From Clostridiales bacterium UBA3277 (lineage in GTDB: Bacteria > Bacillota > Clostridia > Oscillospirales > Oscillospiraceae): a stretch of DNA of 9,543 nt. The position numbers and the translations under genes were made by a program. The notes below the pieces were generated by a model that was not told the origin of the DNA, made no database searches, and saw only the letters and a list, made by a program, of their open reading frames with translations. The stretch is from contig DETX01000028.1 in NCBI GenBank assembly GCA_002362145.1, positions 1 through 9,543 on the forward strand, in the 5' to 3' direction. The first letter of the stretch is position 1; each line of letters starts with the position of its first letter. Positions 1 to 6,722 of the stretch are shown piece by piece.

Positions 1-579
1 GCGGTGATGAACCGGTTTGGCCGCTCCCTGATGGGCCAGCTTGAGGTTGTGTCGGGAGACGTAAGCTCCGTAAGTATGCTCTTATACATGAGCATCCTGG
101 GGCCTGTGGCGGAGGAGCTTCTCTTCCGGGGCCTTGCCCTCAGAACCCTCCGGCCCTACGGCAAGCGCTTTGCCATTTTCGCTTCGGCGCTGCTCTTTGC
201 CCTGTTCCACGGCAACCTTCTGCAAATTCCCTTCGCCTTTCTGATGGGCCTCATCATGGGCTACGCGGCGGCGGAGTACTCCATCCTCTGGGCCATAGCC
301 ATTCATGTGGCCAACAATCTGGGCATTGTGGTCCTGCTGAGCAAAGCCCTGGCCCTGGTCTCCGAGGGAATAAACGCCATGGTCAGCAACGGGCTGTTTC
401 TGGCGGGGTTGGTGGGCACGATTGTCCTTCTGGCCATGAAAAGGCAGGAAGTGGCGGCCTACCGCCGAAGCGAGTGGATGGACCGGCGGTGCCTGAAGTG
501 CTTCTTCACCTGCTCCGGCACCATCGCGGCGCTGATTGTCATGGGATTTTTCACAGTCATGATGCTGATTACCGGATAA
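1..579 (+). CDS. CPBP-family intramembrane glutamic endopeptidase (5' truncated by window)
   Basis: The reading frame is open to the window edge and I treat it as the C-terminal 192 codons of a longer gene, because CPBP (Abi) proteases normally have several membrane helices before the first catalytic motif and here that motif is only 38 residues in. All three family motifs are visible (numbering from base 1): EExxxR as E38-E39-L-L-F-R43, FxxxH as F66 to H70, and HxxxN as H102 to N106. These glutamate and histidine residues form the presumed active site inside the membrane. Hydrophobic helices surround each motif, and two more follow (about residues 108-143 and 165-191). Members act as CAAX-type prenyl proteases, bacteriocin-immunity proteins or of unknown substrate; nothing here identifies the substrate. 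An ATG at position 7 exists but has no ribosome binding site visible in the window. The gene is followed at once by a strong terminator. Confidence 0.85.
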   Translation, partial: AVMNRFGRSLMGQLEVVSGDVSSVSMLLYMSILGPVAEELLFRGLALRTLRPYGKRFAIFASALLFALFHGNLLQIPFAFLMGLIMGYAAAEYSILWAIAIHVANNLGIVVLLSKALALVSEGINAMVSNGLFLAGLVGTIVLLAMKRQEVAAYRRSEWMDRRCLKCFFTCSGTIAALIVMGFFTVMMLITG

Positions 580-582
580 GTT

Positions 583-624
583 CAAAAAGCATCCGTATCC
601 GAAACCGGATACGGATGCTTTTTG
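583..624. terminator. Strong intrinsic terminator, probably bidirectional
   Basis: A perfect 19-bp inverted repeat (583-601 and 606-624) surrounds a 4-nt AAAC loop, starting 3 nt after the CPBP stop codon. The outer part of the stem is A5 on the left and T5 on the right, so the hairpin presents a U-tract to transcripts in either direction. It ends the CPBP transcript and is also positioned to stop leftward transcription from the DUF1294 gene. Confidence 0.88.
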
Positions 625-661
625 CGGAAATTCAAGAAAATTGCCATTTTTTCACAGGGGG

Positions 662-682
662 CGGCAGCTTTTTTGGCTGCCG
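662..682. other. Small hairpin downstream of the DUF1294 gene
   Basis: A 7-bp perfect stem (662-668 with 676-682) closes a T-rich 7-nt loop. It lies 38 bp past the stop codon of the leftward DUF1294 gene. On the minus strand it is followed by a C-run, not a U-tract, so it is not a classical terminator by itself; it may act as an mRNA 3' end stop for exonucleases together with the 583-624 terminator. The rest of the 580-719 gap shows no ORF or other structure. Confidence 0.4.
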
Positions 683-719
683 TCCTTTCTCTGCCTGCCA
701 GCAGCGGCGCGGATGTGCT

Positions 720-995
720 TCACAACCAGGGGGGAAAGCGCAGAAGCAGCCAGAGAGCCGCCTGGGCGCAGAGGATGAGGGGGATGCCGACGGTGAATTT
801 CCGGTGGCGGGTTTTGTGGTGGAAGAGGTACATTCCCAGAAGGCTTCCCAGGCTTCCGCCCAGGGCCGCCACGGTCATGAGGGTCCGCTCTGGAATCCGC
901 CAGAGTTTTTTTCGGGCCCGGCGCTTGTCCACCAGCATAAGCAGAAAGCCTGCCGCATTGATGATAGTAAGGTATGTCCAAAGAAGCTCTGTCAT
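720..995 (-). CDS. DUF1294 family small membrane protein
   Basis: This 91-residue protein matches the DUF1294 pattern over its whole length: DKRRA (23-27), RIPE (33-36), GGSLG (46-50), HKTRH (60-64), and F-x-V-G-I-P (67-72). Three hydrophobic segments are predicted (about 3-22, 38-57, 70-86), with the basic stretch 24-31 between the first two. The function of the family is unknown; in other bacteria the domain occurs alone or fused to a cold-shock domain. The start at 995 is supported by an AAAGGA ribosome binding site 6 nt upstream on the minus strand (1002-1007). A TACAAT -10-like hexamer on the minus strand overlaps the start codon of the divergent lipoprotein gene (1017-1022), but I find no good -35, and the resulting leader would be only about 15 nt, so the promoter is unproven. 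Confidence 0.88.
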   Translation of the reverse strand: MTELLWTYLTIINAAGFLLMLVDKRRARKKLWRIPERTLMTVAALGGSLGSLLGMYLFHHKTRHRKFTVGIPLILCAQAALWLLLRFPPWL

Positions 996-1021
996 TTTGA
1001 ATCCTTTCGGGAGGGAATTGT

Positions 1022-1507
1022 ATGAAAAAACTTTGTGGAATCTTCCTTGCCGCCCTGCTGCTCACCGCCTGCGGCCGCCAGGAGACAATGGAGACGGTGG
1101 CCGACGAGCTGGTGGAGCCCGCCATGGCCCAGCCCCGGCAGGTCTCGGTGCACCTGCCGGAGGAGGCAGTGTCCCCCGTCCTGGAAAACGGGAGCAGCCA
1201 GGTGTACATCGGCAGCGACTATGAGATCATGGTGGAGACCATGTCCGCCGGGGATTTGAGCGAAACCGTGCGCAGCCTGACGGGCTACGAAAAGGAGGAT
1301 TTGACGGTGATGGAGACCGACCAGGAGGGCTTTCGCCGGTACGATTTCGTCTGGGCGTCGGCAGGGGAGACGGGAGAGCGGCTGGGAAGAGCCGTCATTC
1401 TCGACGACGGGAGCTACCACTACTGCCTCAGCGTTCTCCGGGACGCGGCGGAGAAAAAGTCCCAGATCGTGTGGAGCGACGTGTTCGATTCCTTTACGCT
1501 GGCTTAG
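1022..1507 (+). CDS. Hypothetical lipoprotein
   Basis: The 161-residue product starts with a lipoprotein signal peptide: MKK, a hydrophobic core (residues 5-14) and the lipobox L-T-A-C with the lipidated cysteine at 17. After cleavage about 145 residues would be anchored to the outer face of the cytoplasmic membrane. The mature part is acidic and has no membrane segment; it looks like a small alpha/beta domain (for example a stretch about residues 96-140 rich in aromatic and beta-forming residues, containing RRYDFVW). I do not recognise its family and assign no function. The start is supported by GGGAGGG at 1009-1015, 6 nt before ATG. Its stop codon TAG overlaps the stop codon of the convergent WYL regulator gene, and no terminator separates the two. 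Confidence 0.82.
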   Translation: MKKLCGIFLAALLLTACGRQETMETVADELVEPAMAQPRQVSVHLPEEAVSPVLENGSSQVYIGSDYEIMVETMSAGDLSETVRSLTGYEKEDLTVMETDQEGFRRYDFVWASAGETGERLGRAVILDDGSYHYCLSVLRDAAEKKSQIVWSDVFDSFTLA

Positions 1508-2481
1508 TATTGCGCCAGGGCCCGCTCACAGAGGGCCCGCAGCTCATCTGCCACGCTCTGGGGGTAGAGAATCTTCGCCTTGTCGCCAAAGCCCAGGACC
1601 CAGCTTAAAAACAGGGGCGACACGGCCACATCCACCGTAAAGACAAAATTCTCCTCCCCGTCGGGGATGAGCATGGTGTCCCGGCCGAACCGGTCCACCA
1701 CCACGTTGATGAGGCTTCGGTGGAACCGGAGCTTTACGGAGGTGGTCTCGCCGTTGTACATCTGGAAGAGCCGGTTGGCGTGGGCGACCAGTGCCTTTCC
1801 GGTGAGCTCGGGGCAGGGGAGCCGGGGTTCGGCGGTGAGGGCAATGTCCGCCATCCGGTCCACCCGGTAGGAGGTGATGCCGTGGCGGGGGGACAGGGCC
1901 AGCAGGTAACAGTTTTCGTTGTCCTGGCACAGGCCGTAGGGGCTGGCCTGGTAGCTCTTGTCCCGGTAGACCCGTTTGCCGTCCAGCCCCCAGTCAAAGT
2001 AGCGGAAGGTAATCTGGACCCCGGCGGCGATGGCCTCCTGGATGGCGTCCACGTTATAATAAATGGTCTCGTTCATGCTCTTGACCCGGCCGCTGACCAG
2101 GACGTCCCGGCGCATGAGCTTGGCGTCGTATACGCTGCACTGGCTGCACAGTTTTTCAATCAGCTCCCGGGACTTTTTCTCCGTGAGAAAGCGGCTGGAC
2201 TGGACGGCGTCGATGAGCAGCTTCAATTCCGGAAGCTCAAAATTCCGGGAGGCGATGTAGTAGCCGCCCTTCTTGCCGGGAACGGAGACGATGTCCACGC
2301 CGTAGTTCTGGAGGGCGGCGATGTCCGAATAGACCGTTTTGCGGTCGCAGAGAATGCCGTGCCGGGTTTCCAGCATGGTTAGCAGCTCCGAAGCTCTCAC
2401 CGGGTGATCCCGGTGGGAGTTTTCCTGTAAATAATCCAGAATATAAAAGATTTTCAGCTTCTGATTGTCGGATTTCGGCAT
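1504..2481 (-). CDS. WYL-domain helix-turn-helix transcriptional regulator (YafY-like)
   Basis: The 325-residue protein has the standard order of this family: an N-terminal HTH_11-type winged helix-turn-helix (about 9-75, with the recognition region near D46-R-K-T-V-Y-S-D-I53 and a GGYY wing at 72-75), a WYL domain (about 143-215) and a C-terminal WCX extension (about 245-322). WYL regulators respond to small ligands or nucleic acid and often control neighbouring or DNA-repair genes. The eponymous W-Y-L triplet reads C191-Y192-L193 here, so the tryptophan is replaced; the conserved basic YRVDRM element (205-210) is retained. ATG at 2481 is preceded on the minus strand by GGAGG with a 7-nt spacer. 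It is divergent from the endonuclease IV gene, which is the obvious candidate target besides itself. No target can be proven from sequence. Confidence 0.9.
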   Translation of the reverse strand: MPKSDNQKLKIFYILDYLQENSHRDHPVRASELLTMLETRHGILCDRKTVYSDIAALQNYGVDIVSVPGKKGGYYIASRNFELPELKLLIDAVQSSRFLTEKKSRELIEKLCSQCSVYDAKLMRRDVLVSGRVKSMNETIYYNVDAIQEAIAAGVQITFRYFDWGLDGKRVYRDKSYQASPYGLCQDNENCYLLALSPRHGITSYRVDRMADIALTAEPRLPCPELTGKALVAHANRLFQMYNGETTSVKLRFHRSLINVVVDRFGRDTMLIPDGEENFVFTVDVAVSPLFLSWVLGFGDKAKILYPQSVADELRALCERALAQY

Positions 2482-2517
2482 AGCCCTGCCTCCAAACTTG
2501 AAATGGTATATTTAACT

Positions 2518-2546
2518 ATTATAGCACACTCCCTGCCCAACCGAAA
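2518..2546 (-). promoter_or_regulatory. Extended -10 promoter of the WYL regulator gene
   Basis: On the minus strand a perfect TATAAT (plus coordinates 2518-2523) is preceded by TGC (2524-2526), giving an extended -10 TGnTATAAT. With a 17-bp spacer the -35 would be TTTCGG (2541-2546), a weak match, as is usual where the extended -10 carries recognition. Predicted start of transcription is near 2511, leaving a leader of about 30 nt with the GGAGG site. Confidence 0.7.
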
Positions 2547-2549
2547 AGA

Positions 2550-2559
2550 GCAAATTTGC
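2550..2559. promoter_or_regulatory. 10-bp palindrome between divergent promoters, candidate operator
   Basis: GCAAATTTGC is a perfect palindrome. It lies just upstream of the WYL gene's -35 position and overlaps the presumed -35 of the endonuclease gene, a place from which one bound dimer could affect both promoters. A second imperfect inverted repeat (ATTTCC-GGT-GGGAAT, 2560-2574) lies next to it. Short palindromes occur by chance, so the operator role is a guess from position. Confidence 0.3.
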
Positions 2560-2584
2560 ATTTCCGGTGGGAATGTGTTATAAT
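2555..2584 (+). promoter_or_regulatory. Extended -10 promoter of the endonuclease IV gene
   Basis: A perfect TATAAT at 2579-2584 is preceded by TGT (2576-2578), an extended -10 box. A TTTGCA hexamer at 2555-2560 is a fair -35 with an 18-bp spacer. Transcription would start near 2591, about 18 nt before the ATG at 2609, with the AAAGAAAGGA binding site in between. This rules out the in-frame ATG at 2567, which lies upstream of the predicted transcript start. Confidence 0.7.
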
Positions 2585-2608
2585 CCACAAAAAGAAAGGA
2601 CTGATTTT

Positions 2609-3436
2609 ATGCCATTTGGCTGTCATCTCTCCGCCAGCGCCGGGTACGCGGCCATGGTGGAGACGGCTCTGGCCATCGGGGCGGACACCTTTGCCTTCTT
2701 CACCCGAAATCCCCGGGGGAGCCGGGCCAAGAAGGAGGACGCGGGGGACGCCGCCCGGGCCCGGGCCATGCTGCAAGAGCGGGGCTTCGGCCCCCTGGTC
2801 GCCCACGGGGCGTACACCATGAATCTGTGCACCGCCCAGCCGGAGGCCAGGGCCTTTGCCGCGGAGACCCTGGCGGACGATCTACGCCGGATGGCGGCTC
2901 TGCCGGGAAACTTCTACAATTTCCACCCCGGCAGCCATGTGGGCCAGGGGGTGGAGGCGGCGGTGGAGCAGATTGCCGCCGCTCTGAGACAGGCCATGGC
3001 CCCGGACTATCCGGTGATGGTGCTTCTGGAAACCATGGCGGGAAAGGGCAGCGAGGTGGGCGGCCGCTTTGAGGAGCTCAAGGCCATTCTCGACGCCGTG
3101 GGCAGAAATGATCTGGGCGTATGCCTGGATACCTGTCACGTCTGGGACAGCGGGAAGGACATCGTAAACGACCTGGATGGGGTGCTGGAGGAATTTGACC
3201 GGGTCATCGGCCTTGAGAGGCTCCATGCCCTCCATGTAAACGACTCCAAGAACCCCCTGGGCAGCCATAAGGACCGCCACGCCTGCCTGGGAGAGGGGTA
3301 TCTCGGCACGGAAACCTTCCGTGCCATTGTCAACCATCCGGCCCTGAGGGACAAGCCCATGATCCTGGAAACTCCCAATGAACTGCCGGGTTATCAGGCG
3401 GAAATCGCCCTGCTGCGACTTTTAAGAAAAAGTTAA
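2609..3436 (+). CDS. nfo: Endonuclease IV family AP endonuclease (deoxyribonuclease IV)
   Basis: A 275-residue TIM-barrel enzyme of the AP endonuclease 2 family. Endonuclease IV cuts DNA 5' to abasic sites in base-excision repair using three zinc ions. All nine expected metal ligands can be placed by motif: H66 (VAHGAY), H106 (FHPGSH), E141 (LETMAGKG), D174 and H177 (CLDTCH), H209 (LHVND), D222 and H224 (KDRH), E254 (LETPN). Length is close to the family norm (about 280). I chose ATG 2609, with AAGAAAGGA 8 nt upstream, over an in-frame ATG at 2567, because the latter precedes the predicted promoter -10 box and the family starts near the F-G-x-H-x-S motif (residues 3-8). It is divergent from a WYL regulator. 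No terminator follows; the next gene begins 70 bp on. Related TIM-barrel sugar isomerases lack this full ligand set, so the enzyme assignment is firm. Confidence 0.93.
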   Translation: MPFGCHLSASAGYAAMVETALAIGADTFAFFTRNPRGSRAKKEDAGDAARARAMLQERGFGPLVAHGAYTMNLCTAQPEARAFAAETLADDLRRMAALPGNFYNFHPGSHVGQGVEAAVEQIAAALRQAMAPDYPVMVLLETMAGKGSEVGGRFEELKAILDAVGRNDLGVCLDTCHVWDSGKDIVNDLDGVLEEFDRVIGLERLHALHVNDSKNPLGSHKDRHACLGEGYLGTETFRAIVNHPALRDKPMILETPNELPGYQAEIALLRLLRKS

Positions 3437-3437
3437 T

Positions 3438-3471
3438 TTGACATTTGGGAGAAACTGTGCCATTTTATAAG
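3438..3471 (+). promoter_or_regulatory. Possible promoter of the FHA-SEDS/PBP operon
   Basis: A perfect TTGACA (3438-3443) starts 2 nt after the endonuclease stop codon. At the ideal 17-bp spacing the -10 is only CATTTT (3461-3466), though preceded by TGC, an extended -10 element. The better hexamer TATAAG (3466-3471) is 22 bp away, too far for a standard promoter. A promoter in this 70-bp gap is likely but the exact -10 is unclear. Confidence 0.45.
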
Positions 3472-3506
3472 AAAAGATACCCTAAAGTAAGAGAGGTGAA
3501 GGGAAA

Positions 3507-5228
3507 ATGGAAGAATTTCTGGGAACGCTTGCCGTGGACCGGGTAGAGGCGGCCATGGAATACATCCGCTTTTCCCGGTATGCTGTGCCGGTGCTGGCGG
3601 GACTTCTGCTTTTGCGGTGCGCGCTGCCTCTGCTGACCTTCCGGCGGGAGCCGGAGATCTGGGCCTGGCTGAACCTGCCCAGCGGGGAGCAGATCCCCCT
3701 GACCCACTGGGAAAATATCATCGGCCGCAGCGGAAGCTGTGACGTGACCATCAACTTTCCCACAGTGTCCCGGAACCACGCGGTGCTGACCCGGTACGAC
3801 GACGGGAGCTGGACCATATCGGACGCGGGCTCCAAAAGCGGCACCTATGTCAACGACCGCCGGGTAAAGATCTCCGCCGTTCAGGAGAGCGACCGGATCA
3901 CCATCGGCGGCATCGATATGCAGCTGCAGCCCATCACCCAGCGCCAGGAGGAGCGCCAGGCCCAGCTTCGGACCAAGGCTGCCAGCGGCTGGGACAGCGT
4001 GACGAATCTGATGCTTTTGACCATTTTGCAGTGTGTCATGCTCCTGGGCTTCCTGTTTCGCAGCAAGCAGGAGGATATTTTTAGCGTCATTCTGGGCTTC
4101 GGCGGCATTATGGTCTGCCAGTGGGTGCTGTACATCTTCTACTGCTCCATCCGGCGAAAATCCTTTGAGATTGAGACCATGGCCTTCTTCCTGTCCACAC
4201 TGGGCATGGCGGCCCTTTCTACCGTGGACCCGGGGGAGACGGTGAAGCAGCTGATGGCCCTGGTGATCGGCGTGGCCTGTTTCCTGATCATCGGCTGGTC
4301 ACTGCGGGATCTGAACCGGGCCAAGGTGTTCCGGTATCTGGCCACCATCGCGGGGGTAGGCTTTCTGGCGGCCACCTTGGCCTTCGGCACGGAGTATTAC
4401 GGCGCCAAAAACTGGATCATCGTAGGCGGAATGTCCCTCCAGCCCTCGGAGCTGAGCAAGGTCTGCTTCGTCTTTGCCGGGGCCTCCACCATGGACCGGA
4501 TCATGCACAAGCGGAACCTGATTTTGTTCATCGGCTATTCCGTCATCATCTGCGGCTTCCTGGCGCTGATGAATGACTTCGGCACGGCCCTGGTTTTCTT
4601 CTGCGCCTTCCTGGTCATCGCCTACCTCCGCTCTGGCAGCATGGGCACCGTGGCCCTGGCCATTACGGCCCTGGGCTTTGCCGGTGTTCTGGCCATTCAG
4701 GTGGCGCCCCACGCCCTCCAGCGCTTTTCCACCTGGCGGCACATCTGGGAGGACCCCCAGTTCTCCGGCTACCAGCAGACCCGGGCCCTGATGTGCATCG
4801 CCTCCGGCGGCCTCTTCGGCCTGGGGCCGGAGGGAGGGCTGCTGCAATATGTATTCGCCGCGGACTCCGACATTGTGTTTGGCACCATCAGCGAGGAATG
4901 GGGCCTCATTGTGGCGGTGATGGCGGTGCTGTGCGTGGAGGTGTTCGGCCTCTTTGCCATCCGGTCCTCCCGGCAGGCCAGAAGCTGCTTTTACTCCATC
5001 GGCGGCTGCACCGCCGCCGGTGTGCTGGTCATCCAGACCATTTTAAACTGCCTGGGCACCGTGGACGTGCTGCCCTTTACCGGGGTGACCTTCCCCTTCG
5101 TCAGCAACGGCGGCACCAGCATGATCGGCGCCTGGGGCCTGCTGGCCTTTGTCAAGGCGGTGGACACCCGGCAGAATGCCAGCTTTGCCATCCGCTTAAG
5201 CAAGCACCATAAGGAGGCGAAGGTATGA
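3507..5228 (+). CDS. FHA domain-containing SEDS glycosyltransferase (FtsW/RodA/SpoVE family)
   Basis: This 573-residue protein fuses a phosphothreonine-reading FHA domain to a SEDS peptidoglycan polymerase. Order: a membrane segment (about 25-44); FHA domain (about 68-140) with the typical GRS (73-75), SRNH (88-91) and SGTYVN (111-116) signatures; a linker; then about ten membrane helices from 165 to 550. SEDS landmarks are KNWI (301-304), QPSELSK (312-318), DFGTA (357-361), YQQTRAL (422-428), the SDIVFGTISEEWG region (454-466) and PFVSNGG (530-536). By alignment from memory D455 corresponds to the catalytic Asp of RodA. The family polymerises lipid II glycan strands with a partner class B PBP. 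That partner is encoded directly downstream with a 4-bp ATGA overlap. ATG 3507 has AGGTG upstream. The FHA domain suggests control by a Ser/Thr kinase of the PknB/PrkC type encoded elsewhere. RodA-like rather than FtsW-like is an inference from the PbpA-like neighbour. Confidence 0.92.
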   Translation: MEEFLGTLAVDRVEAAMEYIRFSRYAVPVLAGLLLLRCALPLLTFRREPEIWAWLNLPSGEQIPLTHWENIIGRSGSCDVTINFPTVSRNHAVLTRYDDGSWTISDAGSKSGTYVNDRRVKISAVQESDRITIGGIDMQLQPITQRQEERQAQLRTKAASGWDSVTNLMLLTILQCVMLLGFLFRSKQEDIFSVILGFGGIMVCQWVLYIFYCSIRRKSFEIETMAFFLSTLGMAALSTVDPGETVKQLMALVIGVACFLIIGWSLRDLNRAKVFRYLATIAGVGFLAATLAFGTEYYGAKNWIIVGGMSLQPSELSKVCFVFAGASTMDRIMHKRNLILFIGYSVIICGFLALMNDFGTALVFFCAFLVIAYLRSGSMGTVALAITALGFAGVLAIQVAPHALQRFSTWRHIWEDPQFSGYQQTRALMCIASGGLFGLGPEGGLLQYVFAADSDIVFGTISEEWGLIVAVMAVLCVEVFGLFAIRSSRQARSCFYSIGGCTAAGVLVIQTILNCLGTVDVLPFTGVTFPFVSNGGTSMIGAWGLLAFVKAVDTRQNASFAIRLSKHHKEAKV

Positions 5229-6595
5229 ATCGCGTCACCAAGCGGACCTGGCTCATGGGGGCCTTTCTGCTGATTTTATTTCTGGGCATGGTGTTTTTCC
5301 TGGCGGAGTATGCCGTGGAGTGTGAGCAGTGGGTGTCCTTTCCGGGCTCTCCGCACCTGTATAACGGGGTCAACGCGGGCACCGGCATCCTGACGGACCG
5401 GGACGGCAACACCCTGCTGGACCTCTCCAACGGCCGGACCTACGCGGAAAACGAAACCACCCGAAAGTCCACCCTCCACTGGCTGGGGGACCGAAAGAGC
5501 TACATCCAGGCCGGAGCTGTGGCCCATTACACCGCCCAGCTGGCGGGCTTCGATCCGGTGAACGGCGTATTTGACAATACCGGAGAGGGGGCCCATGCCC
5601 GGCTGACCCTCTCCACCCAGGTCCAGAACACGGCCTATGAGGCCCTGGCCGGCCGGAAGGGGACCGTGGCGGTGTATAACTACAGGACCGGCGAGATCCT
5701 CTGCGCCGTCACCAGCCCCAGCTACGACCCGGACAATGTACCGGACTTTTCTTCCGATGAGGAGGCCTACGGCGGCGTGTACTTAAACCGCTTCCTGCAA
5801 TCTGCCTATGTACCCGGCTCCATTTTTAAGATCGTCACCACGGCCGCGGCCCTGGACTGCGTGCCGGGCATTGAGAAAATGACCTTCACCTGCACGGGCA
5901 GGCGGGAGTATGACGGTGAGGACGTGACCTGCGAGAAGGCCCACGGCACCCAGACCCTCAAGGAGGCGCTGCAGCACTCCTGCAACTGTGCCTTCGCCCA
6001 GGTGGCGGAGAAGGTGGGCAGGAAGAACATGAAGGCCTATGTGGAGAAATTCGGCGTGACCAAGCCCATCTCCTTTGACGGCGTCACCTCCGCCGCCGGA
6101 AACTACAACATTGAGGACGCGGGCATTGTCTCTTTTGCCTGGAGCTGCATCGGCCAGCATACGGACCTCATCAACCCCGCCCGGTATATGACCTTCATGG
6201 GCCAGATCGCGTCGGGCGGCGAGGGTGTGGAGCCCTACCTTGTGTCGGAGGTCTGGAGCGGCGGTGAGCAGACCTACGGGGCGGAGCCCGTGAAAACCGG
6301 AAGAATCCTGACTCAGGAGGTCGCCGAGACCCTCCGGGGCTATATGCGCAACAACGTCTCCTCCGGCTACGGCGACGGGAATTTTCCAGGACTGCGGGTC
6401 TGCGCCAAGTCCGGCACCAGCCAGCTGGGCGGGGGGCAGAAGTCCAACGCCACCTTCGCCGGATTCGTGGAAAACGAGGAATACCCCCTGGCTTTTGTGG
6501 TGGTGGTGGAGAACGGCGGCTACGGCAGCCACACCTGTGTACCGGTTTTGAGCCGGGTTCTGGCCTCCTGCAAGCAGGTCATGGACGGGCAGTGA
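5225..6595 (+). CDS. Penicillin-binding protein, transpeptidase (PbpA-like, short class B)
   Basis: A 456-residue membrane-anchored D,D-transpeptidase that would cross-link the glycan made by the SEDS protein encoded just upstream. One N-terminal membrane helix (about 9-28) leaves the rest outside. A short N-terminal module (about 45-125) precedes the transpeptidase domain (about 145-450), which has all three catalytic motifs: S199-I-F-K202 (SxxK, nucleophile S199), S252-C-N254 (SxN) and K395-S-G-T398 (KTG equivalent). The protein is clearly shorter than typical class B PBPs (600-700 residues), lacking most of the dimerisation domain and any PASTA repeat; it resembles actinobacterial PbpA in size and in sitting beside a RodA and an FHA domain. 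It has an unusual number of cysteines for an extracytoplasmic domain (for example 160, 212, 223, 236, 253, 255, 308), compatible with an anaerobe. Start ATG 5225 overlaps the previous stop, with AAGGAGG-like GGAGGCGAAGG upstream. Confidence 0.9.
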   Translation: MNRVTKRTWLMGAFLLILFLGMVFFLAEYAVECEQWVSFPGSPHLYNGVNAGTGILTDRDGNTLLDLSNGRTYAENETTRKSTLHWLGDRKSYIQAGAVAHYTAQLAGFDPVNGVFDNTGEGAHARLTLSTQVQNTAYEALAGRKGTVAVYNYRTGEILCAVTSPSYDPDNVPDFSSDEEAYGGVYLNRFLQSAYVPGSIFKIVTTAAALDCVPGIEKMTFTCTGRREYDGEDVTCEKAHGTQTLKEALQHSCNCAFAQVAEKVGRKNMKAYVEKFGVTKPISFDGVTSAAGNYNIEDAGIVSFAWSCIGQHTDLINPARYMTFMGQIASGGEGVEPYLVSEVWSGGEQTYGAEPVKTGRILTQEVAETLRGYMRNNVSSGYGDGNFPGLRVCAKSGTSQLGGGQKSNATFAGFVENEEYPLAFVVVVENGGYGSHTCVPVLSRVLASCKQVMDGQ

Positions 6596-6601
6596 CGGCG
6601 C

Positions 6602-6626
6602 TTTGTGCATAGCGTACAAATTTTTT
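6602..6626 (+). terminator. Weak candidate terminator after the PBP gene
   Basis: Seven nt after the PBP stop, an AT-rich stem (TTTGT 6602-6606 with ACAAA 6616-6620, plus an inner GC/GC pair with a 2-nt bulge) is followed by six T residues (6621-6626). The stem is weak. It would separate the cell-wall operon from the transporter promoter that begins at 6663. Confidence 0.3.
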
Positions 6627-6662
6627 ACGAAATTGTTAAATTATCCTGTCGTGTTTTCCTCG

Positions 6663-6691
6663 TTGACAAATGTCTCCCGCTGAGATACAAT
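6663..6691 (+). promoter_or_regulatory. Near-consensus sigma-A promoter of the transporter operon
   Basis: TTGACA (6663-6668), exactly 17 bp, then TACAAT (6686-6691): eleven of twelve consensus bases at ideal spacing, the best promoter in the window. Predicted transcript start is near 6698, giving a leader of about 260 nt before the binding-protein ATG. I see no second promoter in the 30 bp between the leader terminator and that ATG, so transcripts must pass the terminator to express the transporter. Confidence 0.85.
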
Positions 6692-6722
6692 ACACCCATA
6701 TTTCAGAGAGGAGAACCCAGAC

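Noticed and set aside
2567..2608. Upstream in-frame ATG as the start of endonuclease IV
   Set aside because: It lies before the predicted -10 box and has no ribosome binding site; family proteins begin near the F-G-x-H motif that follows ATG 2609.
4299..4847. 182-codon minus-strand ORF opposite the SEDS gene
   Set aside because: Shadow frame with no domain, on the strand opposite an uninterrupted, motif-complete membrane protein.
5783..6619. 278-codon minus-strand ORF opposite the PBP gene
   Set aside because: Low-complexity composition typical of the complementary frame of a GC-rich gene; all three PBP catalytic motifs are on the plus strand.
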